Source: Pseudomonadota bacterium (lineage in GTDB: Bacteria > Pseudomonadota > Gammaproteobacteria > Burkholderiales > Burkholderiaceae_C). Taken from it: a DNA stretch of 36,216 bases. This document shows, in pieces, positions 16,382 to 25,536 of the stretch. The stretch covers positions 1 through 36,216 of the forward strand of contig JAFEER010000302.1 in NCBI GenBank assembly GCA_018240985.1, given 5' to 3'. A model generated the notes under the pieces. The model was not told the DNA's origin and did no database searches. It saw nothing but the letters and a program-made list of their open reading frames with translations. Position 1 is the stretch's first letter; each line of letters opens with the position of its first letter. The translations under genes and the position numbers were made by a program.

Positions 16382-19339
16382 TCAGCGCCCCTCCTGTGTG
16401 TCGTCGTCATAGCTCACCACGGCGGCCAGGGCCAGCTGCTGCTCTTCTTGAAGTCGGGCGTGGTAGCGGTGACTGCGCACCGATTGGTTGGATATCGACG
16501 TCAGCATCATCAAAGTGGCGCCGACGACCAGAGCAAACACGCCGGCATCAAAAAACAGGGCGCTTGCGATGTGGATCTGACCGAGCAGAGGAACGTCGAT
16601 GTGGAACATATGGCTGGTGAGGAACGGGTAACCCGCGGCGATGGAGCCCAGGCCGGTGCCCAGCGCCAGCAGCAGGCCGGTGGCGATCCAGCGGCGTGGG
16701 AACAAGGGCAGGTGAACCTCCACCCACTCGGTACCCGAGATCATGTACTGCAGCACCAGGCCCACGGAGAACACCAGCCCGGCCACGAAGCCGCCGCCCG
16801 GCTGGTCATGGCCGCGCAGGAACAGGTAACAGGCCACCAGCGCCGTGAACGGCAGCAGCAGGCGCACCAGCACGGCCGGCACCATCAGGTAGCCCACCGC
16901 GGTGTCCTTGGCGTGGCGCGGGTTCAGCAGGTCGGTCTGCAGGTCGGCGGGCAGCGATCGTTGCTGCTCGGGTAGATCCATGGCCTCGCCTGCCGGGCGA
17001 AAGCGCCGCAGCAGCGCATACACCGTGAGGGCGACGATGCCCAGCACGACGATCTCGCCAAAGGTGTCGAAGCCGCGGAAGTCCACCAGCATCACATTGA
17101 CCACATTGGTGCCGCCGCCCTCGCTGAGGGCGCGCTCCAGGAAGAAGATGGAGGTGCTGTCGGCAAACGGGCGGCTCAGCATGGCAAAGGCCAGCCAGGT
17201 CATGCCGCCGCCTGCGCCAAGGGCGACAACCAGGTCGCGCAGGCGGCGTGTGCGCGCCAGCGTGGTGCTGGCGGGGGCAGGGGGCAGGCTCTCGTCGCGC
17301 TTCGGTAACCAGCGCAGGCCCAGCAGGATGAGGATGGTGGTCACCACCTCCACCGTCAACTGCGTCAGTGCCAGGTCGGGTGCCGAAAACCACAAAAAGG
17401 TGATGCTGGTGCACAGGCCGGCGCCGCCCATCAGCGCCAGCGCCGCCAGCCGGTGGTACTTGGCCTGCCAGGCGGCGGCCACGGCGCAGACATTGCCCAG
17501 CAGCCAGACCAGCAGGAAGGCCGGCGACAGCGCCAGCGCGGCGCGCCCGCCCAGCCGCATGCTGGAGAGCCACAGCGGCAGTGCGCCTGCCACCAGCGTG
17601 AACAGCAGCAGCCACAGCATCTGCCACTGCAGGCGGCGCGTGGACAGCAGCCGCCGGCCCTGGCGGCCGAAGCGTGTGAGCAGCGTTAGCGCGGCTTCAA
17701 AAATCCTCCGGCCGCTGATGTGGTGCATGAGTGGCGATGCATCGATATGCCCCAGCCGGCGTTGGGTGCGCAGTGCCAGGTACAGGACGGTGCCCGCGAC
17801 CAGCGCCACGAAGCTCATCAGCAAGGGGGTATTGAACCCATGCCACAGGGCCAGGCTGAATGCCGGCAGCTGGCCGCCGACCACCGGCAGCGCGGCAGCA
17901 TCGAGAAAGCGGCCAATCGACCAGGCCGGCACCACGCCCACCACCAGGCAGGCCAGCACCAGCAGCTCGACCGGCACGCGCATCCAGTGTGGCGGCTCGT
18001 GCGGCACGCGTGGCAAATCCGTTGCTGGAGGGCCCCAGAACACATCGACGATGAAGCGCAGCGAATACGTCACGCTGAACATGCTGGCCACGGTGGCACC
18101 CACGGGCAGCAGCGTGGAGACAAGGGGCGAGGCGTCCAGGAACACGGTCTCGGCAAAGAACATTTCCTTGGACAGAAAGCCGTTGAGCAGCGGCACCCCG
18201 GCCATGGCAGCGCTGGCCACCGTGGCCAGCGTGGCGGTGATCGGCATCATGTGGCGCAGGCCCGACAGGCGCCGGATGTCGCGCGTGCCGCTTTCGTGGT
18301 CGATGATGCCCGCGGCCATGAACAACGAGGCCTTGAAGGTTGCATGGTTCATGATGTGGAACACGGCGGCAACGGCGGCCAGCGGGCTGTTCATGCCCAG
18401 CAGCAGCGTGATCAGGCCCAGGTGCGAGATCGTGGAATAGGCCAGCAGGCCCTTAAGGTCGTCCTGGAACATGGCGGCGTAGCCGCCGATCAGCAGCGTG
18501 GCCAGGCCCGCACCGCCCACCAGCCAGAACCAGGGCTCGGTGCCCCCCATCACCGGCCACAGGCGCGCCAGCAGAAACACCCCGGCCTTGACCATGGTGG
18601 CCGAGTGCAGGTAGGCGGACACCGGCGTGGGCGCGGCCATGGCATTGGGCAGCCAGAACTGGAAAGGGAACTGCGCGCTCTTGGTAAACGCCCCCATCAG
18701 CACCAGCACCAGAGTCCACAGGTAGAGCGGGTGCCGGCGCACCAGTTCGCCCGCGGACAGCACGTGATCCAGGTCGTAGCTGCCGACGATATGGCCCAGC
18801 ATCAGCGCGCCGGCGAGCAGGCAGAGCCCACCCGTGCCGGTGACGGTGAGCGCCATGCGTGCGCCGCGCCGCGCGTCCTTGCGGTGGTGCCAGTAGCCGA
18901 TCAGCAGGAAGGAAAACAGGCTGGTCAGCTCCCAGAAGAACACCAGCTGGATCAGATTGCCCGACAGCACCACGCCGGCCATGGCGCCCATGAAGGCCAG
19001 GAAGAACGAGAAAAAGCGCGGCACCGGATCGGCTGGCGACATGTAGTAGCGCGCATACAGCACCACCAGCGCGCCGATGCCGAACACCAGCATGCAGAAC
19101 ATCCAGGCAAAGCCGTCCATGCGGATGACCAGGTTCATGCCCAGCGAGGGCAGCCAGGCGACCTCCTGGCGCAGTACACCGCCATTGGCAATCTCGGGAA
19201 AGGAGAGCGCCGCCAGCAGCGCGCAGAGTAGCGCAATCACGCCCGCCAGCGTGGATTCGGCATTGCGCGCGTTGGCCGGCAGCAGGGCCGCCAGCAGGCT
19301 TGCAACAAAGGGGAGGGCAATCAGCAGAATCAGGGACAT
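16382..19339 (-). CDS. mnhA: Mrp-type Na+/H+ antiporter subunit A fused to subunit B
   Basis: This 985-residue protein has an N-terminal NuoL-like region of about 500 residues, with the glutamate helix LVFFWELTSLFSFLLIGYW and the lysine segments FTKSAQFPFQFWLPNAMAAP and HSATMVKAGVFLLARLWPV. A long middle set of helices includes DLALTQLTVEVVTTILILLG. The C-terminal about 130 residues form an MnhB domain, starting at GYLMVPAVLVRLLLPF and including LRGHDQPGGGFVAGLVFSVG and FDAGVFALVVGATLMML. The A-B fusion marks the six-gene (group 2, PhaAB-like) form of the operon. The complex exchanges cytoplasmic monovalent cations for protons in pH and salt homeostasis. The ATG at 19339 starts the operon. 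The 245 bp to the divergent olsF-like gene must hold both promoters, but I see no convincing boxes. Confidence 0.94.
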   Translation of the reverse strand: MSLILLIALPFVASLLAALLPANARNAESTLAGVIALLCALLAALSFPEIANGGVLRQEVAWLPSLGMNLVIRMDGFAWMFCMLVFGIGALVVLYARYYMSPADPVPRFFSFFLAFMGAMAGVVLSGNLIQLVFFWELTSLFSFLLIGYWHHRKDARRGARMALTVTGTGGLCLLAGALMLGHIVGSYDLDHVLSAGELVRRHPLYLWTLVLVLMGAFTKSAQFPFQFWLPNAMAAPTPVSAYLHSATMVKAGVFLLARLWPVMGGTEPWFWLVGGAGLATLLIGGYAAMFQDDLKGLLAYSTISHLGLITLLLGMNSPLAAVAAVFHIMNHATFKASLFMAAGIIDHESGTRDIRRLSGLRHMMPITATLATVASAAMAGVPLLNGFLSKEMFFAETVFLDASPLVSTLLPVGATVASMFSVTYSLRFIVDVFWGPPATDLPRVPHEPPHWMRVPVELLVLACLVVGVVPAWSIGRFLDAAALPVVGGQLPAFSLALWHGFNTPLLMSFVALVAGTVLYLALRTQRRLGHIDASPLMHHISGRRIFEAALTLLTRFGRQGRRLLSTRRLQWQMLWLLLFTLVAGALPLWLSSMRLGGRAALALSPAFLLVWLLGNVCAVAAAWQAKYHRLAALALMGGAGLCTSITFLWFSAPDLALTQLTVEVVTTILILLGLRWLPKRDESLPPAPASTTLARTRRLRDLVVALGAGGGMTWLAFAMLSRPFADSTSIFFLERALSEGGGTNVVNVMLVDFRGFDTFGEIVVLGIVALTVYALLRRFRPAGEAMDLPEQQRSLPADLQTDLLNPRHAKDTAVGYLMVPAVLVRLLLPFTALVACYLFLRGHDQPGGGFVAGLVFSVGLVLQYMISGTEWVEVHLPLFPRRWIATGLLLALGTGLGSIAAGYPFLTSHMFHIDVPLLGQIHIASALFFDAGVFALVVGATLMMLTSISNQSVRSHRYHARLQEEQQLALAAVVSYDDDTQEGR

Positions 19340-19584
19340 CGAAGCCTGATTCTAGGGGCAAGCGATTTCAGAGTTGCTATTAACTCAAGAGCACATGCCG
19401 GGCATAGGGGCGCTGTACCGCGTTTTTTTGTCCCGCAACCATTTCGCGCGCGATCGCTTTCTTGCGAGCGCGCCGATGGCTGGGTTTGTGGCTGATGTTC
19501 ATGCTGCCGACACGCATTTGTCGCGACCGTGTCACGCAGTGCGCCAACCATGGCGGTGTGTCAGCAACTTGTGAGGACGCGCAC

Positions 19585-21345
19585 ATGATTTCCGTGGATC
19601 AGATCGTAGACCTGCACCTGCCACGGCTGCAGCGGCATCCCCTCCTCAGCCAGGGCGTGCGCGGCGTGCTGCGCCGCCTGTTGCGGGAGCAAAACTTCCG
19701 TCACTTTGCCCAGCAGTATCCGCACCTGGAGGGGTTTCAGTTTGTGGAGCAGGTACTGGAGTATTTTGCCTTCAGCTATGCCGTGCGTGACAACGAACGC
19801 GAGCGCATTCCCGCGCATGGACGTGTGGTCATCATTGCCAACCATCCGATCGGTTCGCTGGACGGGCTGGCGCTGCTGAACATGGTGGGCGGCATACGGC
19901 GCGACGTGAGGATCGTGGCCAACGGCCTGCTGGCAGAGCTGGCGCCGCTCAGGCGCCTGTTGCTGCCCGTGACCATGATGGGCGGGCGCAGCGCGGCGCA
20001 CCAGCTCAAGGCCATTCTGGATCATTTGCAGGGTGAGGGCGCGGTCATCATCTTTCCGGCGGGTGAGGTTTCGCGCCTGCATCCCGAAGGTGTGCGCGAC
20101 GGGCGCTGGAACCCCGGCTTTCTGCGCCTGGCCGGACAGACGCAGTCGCCCATCGTGCCCATACACATCGACGGGCGCAATTCGGCGCTGTTCTACGGCG
20201 CCTCCATGCTGTACAAGCCGCTGGCCACGCTGCTGCTGGTCAAGGAGATGTTTGGCCAGCACCAAAAGAGTATCGCCCTGCGCATCGGCCACCCGATTCC
20301 GTACAGCAGCTACGGCAGCCTGCCGGTGGCGCCCGATGCCGCCGCCAAGCTGCTGCGCAAGCACCTGTATCGCGTGGCCCAGGACAAGCCCGATCTGCTG
20401 AAGGTGGAAACCGCCATCGCCCACCCGGTCAACCGAAGCGCGCTGGCGCAGGCCGTGACGTCCTGCGAGCTGCTGGGGGAGACCCCGGACGGCAAGCGCA
20501 TCCATCTGTTCCGCGGCGCCCTGGATTCGCCCATCCTGCGCGAGGTGGGGCGGTTGCGCGAGCTGTCGTTCCGCGCAGTGGGTGAGGGCAGCGGTGCCCG
20601 CCGCGATCTGGATCGTTTTGATGTGCACTACGACCATCTGATCCTGTGGGACTTGCAGGATCTGGAGATCGCGGGTGCCTATCGCATGGCGCGCACCGCC
20701 CAGGTGCTGGCCGAGCAGGGCGTACAGGGCCTGTACACGAACAGTCTGTTTGAGTTTGCGCCCGCGATGCAGCCCATGTTGCAGCAGGGGCTGGAGCTGG
20801 GACGTTCCTTTGTGCAGCCGCGCTACTGGGGCAAGCGCTCGCTGGACTACCTTTGGTTCGGCATTGGCGCCTACCTCCAGCGCTATCCGCAGTGTCGCTA
20901 CCTGTTCGGCCCGGTGTCCGTCAGCCGCGAGATGCCCCAGGCCGCGCGCGATCTGCTGATCTACCACTACCGCAGCCACTACGGCGCCGCTGGCCTGGCC
21001 CGCGCGCGCCGCACCTATGTGCCGGGCGAGGAGCTGGATGTGGGTGCGCAGTTCACGGGCGAGGACAGCGCGGCGGATTTCGTGCGCCTCAAGCACCTGC
21101 TGGCGCACATGGGCTCCAGCGTGCCCACCCTGTACAAGCAGTACGCCGAAGTCGCCAGACCCGGCGGGGTGCGCTTCCTGGACTTTGGTGTGGATCCGGA
21201 TTTCTCCAACTGCGTCGATGGGCTGGTGCTGGTGGACGTCGAAATGCTCAAGCCCCACAAGCGTGAACGGTACATGCCGCAGCGTGCAGTCATGGCGGCG
21301 GATCCCTCATCGGCCCGTGAGGCGGTTGCTTCGCCTGGCCACTGA
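19585..21345 (+). CDS. olsF: Two-domain acyltransferase: PlsC-like plus OlsB-like (ornithine-lipid synthase OlsF type)
   Basis: This 586-residue protein joins two lipid-acyltransferase domains. Residues about 80-290 resemble lysophospholipid acyltransferases: IIANHPIGSLDGLALLN holds the His and Asp of the active site (spaced H-x5-D rather than the textbook H-x4-D), and IIFPAGEVSRLHPEG matches the FPEGTRS-type block. Residues about 320-550 resemble the OlsB N-acyltransferase/hemolysin-acyltransferase family, with FDVHYDHLILWD, AGAYRMARTAQVL and a segment including ELGRSFVQPRYWG. Characterised OlsF proteins have this order and make ornithine lipids alone, the C-terminal domain N-acylating ornithine and the N-terminal domain adding the second chain. 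The ATG at 19585 has GAGGA upstream; a frame extending to 19462 has no domain sequence. Domain assignment is good; the specific product is inference. Confidence 0.75.
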   Translation: MISVDQIVDLHLPRLQRHPLLSQGVRGVLRRLLREQNFRHFAQQYPHLEGFQFVEQVLEYFAFSYAVRDNERERIPAHGRVVIIANHPIGSLDGLALLNMVGGIRRDVRIVANGLLAELAPLRRLLLPVTMMGGRSAAHQLKAILDHLQGEGAVIIFPAGEVSRLHPEGVRDGRWNPGFLRLAGQTQSPIVPIHIDGRNSALFYGASMLYKPLATLLLVKEMFGQHQKSIALRIGHPIPYSSYGSLPVAPDAAAKLLRKHLYRVAQDKPDLLKVETAIAHPVNRSALAQAVTSCELLGETPDGKRIHLFRGALDSPILREVGRLRELSFRAVGEGSGARRDLDRFDVHYDHLILWDLQDLEIAGAYRMARTAQVLAEQGVQGLYTNSLFEFAPAMQPMLQQGLELGRSFVQPRYWGKRSLDYLWFGIGAYLQRYPQCRYLFGPVSVSREMPQAARDLLIYHYRSHYGAAGLARARRTYVPGEELDVGAQFTGEDSAADFVRLKHLLAHMGSSVPTLYKQYAEVARPGGVRFLDFGVDPDFSNCVDGLVLVDVEMLKPHKRERYMPQRAVMAADPSSAREAVASPGH

Positions 21346-21402
21346 TATTTGCCGCAAGCAATGTATTTGCCGGGCTTTTGCACGGCCTTTGATGGGGCGG
21401 CT

Positions 21403-21759
21403 TCAGTCGCTGGCGGAACGGCTTCTCTCGGCGGCAGCGGAGGTGGAGCCCAACGGGTTGGCGTGCTGCTCGGGCGGTGTGTAGCTCGCGCCATTGACCG
21501 TGAGTCCGTCACCCGAAAGGCGGGTGGCCGTTGCCGGCTTGATGCCCTTGACGCGCGCAATCAGGTCGCCCCAATCACGGAACGGTCGCTTGGCGCGCTC
21601 GGCAAGAATGCGTGAGGACAGGGCTGGCCCTATGCCCTTGATGCCATCCAGATCGGCCTCGCGCGCCTGGTTGATCTCGGTGGCGGCCAGGGCGGGACCC
21701 AGGTGCAGCAGGGCGGCAAGACACAGGCGTGGGGCGAGCAGGGCGGGGCGCAGGCGCAT
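21403..21759 (-). CDS. ComEA-like helix-hairpin-helix protein, exported
   Basis: This 118-residue protein begins with a signal peptide (MRLRPALLAPRLCLAALLHL, cleavage near ALA-ATE). It is followed by a helix-hairpin-helix DNA-binding unit: INQAREADLDGIKGIGPALSSRILAERA contains the GIKGIGP hairpin, and ARVKGIKPATATRLSGDGL gives a second, weaker one. Such proteins resemble the DNA-uptake receptor ComEA, but the polar tail after residue 92 is low complexity. It converges with the olsF-like gene, 57 bp apart. It follows lapB by 19 bp on the same strand, so it may share that transcript. A role in DNA uptake is an inference; no other competence gene is in view. Confidence 0.8.
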   Translation of the reverse strand: MRLRPALLAPRLCLAALLHLGPALAATEINQAREADLDGIKGIGPALSSRILAERAKRPFRDWGDLIARVKGIKPATATRLSGDGLTVNGASYTPPEQHANPLGSTSAAAERSRSASD

Positions 21760-21778
21760 GGTGGCGATCCTTGGGTGG

Positions 21779-22936
21779 CTACAGTTCTTCCACGCGACGC
21801 GCGGGGTAGCTGTCCCAGCTCTGGCAGCCCGGGCATTGCCAGAAATGCTGGCGCGCCTCGAAGCCGCAGGCGGCGCAGCGGTAGCGCATGAGCGGCTTGG
21901 CGGCCTGCTCCAGCGCGTGCTGGATCTGCGGGTGGAATTGCTCCTCGCCCAGGGTCTCGCCGGCCAGCCATTTGGTGGCGGCAACCAGCGACGGCTCCTT
22001 GTCCAGATGGCGCACATACCACTCGCGGCCGGCGCTGGCGGCCCCCTTGGTGGCCGCATCCAGGGCCACCATGGCTTCGAGCAGATCGAGCGATGGCATG
22101 TCCTCGTAGTGCTGGCGCAGCAGGTTTGCGGCCTGATCGGCCTGTCCGCTGGCCAGCGCCGTCTCTACCAGCAGGGGCGCGGCCAGGCCCAGGGCCGCCG
22201 GCGTGGTCTGCGCCACGGACTGCAGAGTGGTCAGGGCGGACTTGGGCTGGCCCATGCGTTGCTGCAGTTGGGCCACCTCAATGCGCGCACGCGCGGCCTG
22301 CGGTGCGGCCGCCACGGCCTGCTCCAGCAGGGCCTGGGCAGCGGGCAGCTCGCCGCGCGCCGTCAGCCCGGCGGCCTGCTCGCACAGGTAGTGGGCCTGG
22401 CGCGTGCTGTAGTCGCCCTGGCCGGAGTTTTGCATGCGCCGGGCAATGTCGGATGCCTGCTGCCAGTCGCGCGAGCGCTCGTAGATCGCCAGCAGGGCCA
22501 TGCGTGCCTGGGCCTCGAAGGGCGTGCCCGCCAGGCGGCGCAGCGCGTCCTCGGCGCGATCGAGCAGTCCGGCCTTGAGGAAGTCGAGCGCCAGCGCATG
22601 CTGGGCACGCTCGCGGTCGGCGCGCGAGAGATCGCCGCGTGAGAGCAGGTGCTCGTGCACGCGCACGGCGCGGTTGTATTCGCCGCGCCGGCGAAACAGA
22701 TTGCCCAGGGCAAAGTGCAGCTCGGTGGTGTCGGGGTCGTTCTGCACGGCCTCGATGAAGGCATCGATGGCCTGATCCTGCTGCTCGTTGAGCAGGTAGT
22801 TGAGGCCCTTGAAATAGGCCTTGGGCGCGCGCCGGTTTTCCTCGCGCAGCTGGCGCAAGTCCAGGCGCGAGGCCAGCCAGCCCAGGCCAAAGGCCAGCGG
22901 CAGGCCAAGCAGCAGCCAGGTGAAATCAAATTCCAT
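21779..22936 (-). CDS. lapB: Lipopolysaccharide assembly protein LapB (YciM)
   Basis: This 385-residue protein (E. coli LapB, 389) has an N-terminal membrane anchor (FTWLLLGLPLAFGLGWLASR) and a cytoplasmic array of TPR units from about residue 40, beginning AYFKGLNYLLNEQQDQAIDAF. It ends with a rubredoxin-like metal site with two C-x2-C pairs in RCAACGFEARQHFWQCPGCQ. LapB promotes FtsH-mediated turnover of LpxC and so sets LPS synthesis in gamma-proteobacteria; the same role here is inferred from architecture and the lapA-lapB pairing. Its start overlaps the lapA stop by 11 bp. Confidence 0.95.
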   Translation of the reverse strand: MEFDFTWLLLGLPLAFGLGWLASRLDLRQLREENRRAPKAYFKGLNYLLNEQQDQAIDAFIEAVQNDPDTTELHFALGNLFRRRGEYNRAVRVHEHLLSRGDLSRADRERAQHALALDFLKAGLLDRAEDALRRLAGTPFEAQARMALLAIYERSRDWQQASDIARRMQNSGQGDYSTRQAHYLCEQAAGLTARGELPAAQALLEQAVAAAPQAARARIEVAQLQQRMGQPKSALTTLQSVAQTTPAALGLAAPLLVETALASGQADQAANLLRQHYEDMPSLDLLEAMVALDAATKGAASAGREWYVRHLDKEPSLVAATKWLAGETLGEEQFHPQIQHALEQAAKPLMRYRCAACGFEARQHFWQCPGCQSWDSYPARRVEEL

Positions 22937-23249
22937 CGATGGGCAGGTGTGGGGCTAGGGGTTGGGCCGGTGCTGCGGTGGCGGCAGGCGCGGCTGCGGG
23001 TGCTTCGGACTGGGCCACTGCAGCCTGTGCCTGGCGCGCGGCATTGCGGTGGCGCCACCAACGCGGCACCATGCCCAGTACGCCCACGACCACGCCCAGG
23101 GTAAAGGCCGACAGCACGATCAGCACGGCCGGCGCAGTCCAGCGCGTGCCGAAGAAGAAGTGCACCGTGGCGTCCTGCTGGTTGTTCAGCGCGAAGGCGA
23201 ACAGGGTAAAAAAAATGGCTGCCTTGAGCAGCCACAGGAGGTATTTCAT
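22926..23249 (-). CDS. lapA: LapA domain-containing inner-membrane protein (DUF1049)
   Basis: This 107-residue protein has two membrane helices, KYLLWLLKAAIFFTLFAFAL and AVLIVLSAFTLGVVVGVLG, linked by the conserved NNQQDATVHFFFG stretch typical of LapA. The Ala/Pro-rich tail after residue 70 is low complexity. It is encoded directly upstream of lapB with an 11-bp overlap and downstream of ihfB, an arrangement common in Proteobacteria. A recognisable AGGAGG (on the minus strand CAGGAGG is part of CTCCTGTGGC in reverse) is not well placed, so the ATG at 23249 rests on the family start. Confidence 0.9.
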   Translation of the reverse strand: MKYLLWLLKAAIFFTLFAFALNNQQDATVHFFFGTRWTAPAVLIVLSAFTLGVVVGVLGMVPRWWRHRNAARQAQAAVAQSEAPAAAPAATAAPAQPLAPHLPIDGI

Positions 23250-23303
23250 GCATCTCCCCAGTGGTGGGCGAGATTCTACGGGCAGCCCAGCGGGGTTGCC
23301 GTC

Positions 23304-23597
23304 TCAGGACTCTTTGGGCGCCTGATCCACAGCCTCGCGCAAGGCCTTGCCGGGCTTGAAATGCGGCACGCGCTTTTCGGGGATGTGCACGGCCTCGCCG
23401 CTGCGCGGGTTGCGCCCCATGCGCGGTGGGCGGTGGCTGACCGAGAAGCTGCCAAAGCCGCGGATCTCGATGCGATGCCCGCGCACCAAGGCATCGCCCA
23501 CGGCATCCAGGATGGTCGTGACGGCGGCTTCGGTATCACGTTGGGTCAGCTGCGTAAAGCGTGCCGCCAGTTCTGCGACGAGATCGGATCGGGTCAT
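23304..23597 (-). CDS. ihfB: Integration host factor subunit beta
   Basis: This 97-residue DNA-bending protein pairs with IHF-alpha. Features are [14 protein letters not shown] at the start, the HU/IHF beta arm [20 protein letters not shown] and [20 protein letters not shown], containing the proline that intercalates into DNA in the RNPRSGE loop. The ATG at 23597 matches the family; the frame continues upstream to 23666 across the palindrome but without family sequence. The rpsA-ihfB order is conserved in Proteobacteria. A 29-bp-arm imperfect palindrome lies between rpsA and ihfB. Confidence 0.95.
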   Translation of the reverse strand: MTRSDLVAELAARFTQLTQRDTEAAVTTILDAVGDALVRGHRIEIRGFGSFSVSHRPPRMGRNPRSGEAVHIPEKRVPHFKPGKALREAVDQAPKES

Positions 23598-23608
23598 GGT
23601 GTGAACGA

Positions 23609-23676
23609 GGTTGAGCGTCAAGCGTTGAGCGTTTTGCGTGCCAAGACGCCAAACGCACAACGCCAAACGATCAACC
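23609..23676. repeat. Long imperfect palindrome A between rpsA and ihfB
   Basis: Arms at 23609-23637 and 23648-23676 pair over 29 bp with six mismatches and a 10-nt loop. The arms are built from repeated GCGTTGAGCG and GCGTTTTGC-like words. It lies 7 bp after the rpsA stop region and 11 bp before the ihfB start. The sequence style matches palindrome B at 29554-29640, suggesting one repeat family. There is no T-tract, so termination is not supported. Confidence 0.75.
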
Positions 23677-23683
23677 TATCTCC

Positions 23684-25369
<1,686 letters not shown>

Positions 25370-25536
25370 GTGTTTCCTTGTCCGCAAACAGGTTTCCAGC
25401 AGCACCATTGCCACTGTTTCTAAGGCTGCCTGCGGAGGGGTTGCGGCTTCAAACCGCGGTTGGGTTGCAAAAACCGCAGGGCCGATGCGCTGTCGGGGCG
25501 CGGAGGGAGCCTTGCGGGACTAAAAAAACCACCACT
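25370..25536 (-). promoter_or_regulatory. rpsA: Structured rpsA leader
   Basis: The 167-nt gap before rpsA can fold on the minus strand into a nested hairpin: an outer 7-bp stem (CCTGCGG/CCGCAGG, plus-strand 25429-25435 and 25474-25480) and an inner GCGG/CCGC stem (25443-25446 and 25454-25457). The Shine-Dalgarno AAGGAA lies outside, close to the ATG. S1 in E. coli represses its own translation through leader hairpins, so a comparable control is plausible, but the sequences are not obviously alike. I see no convincing promoter boxes, though an own promoter is common before rpsA. Confidence 0.35.
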
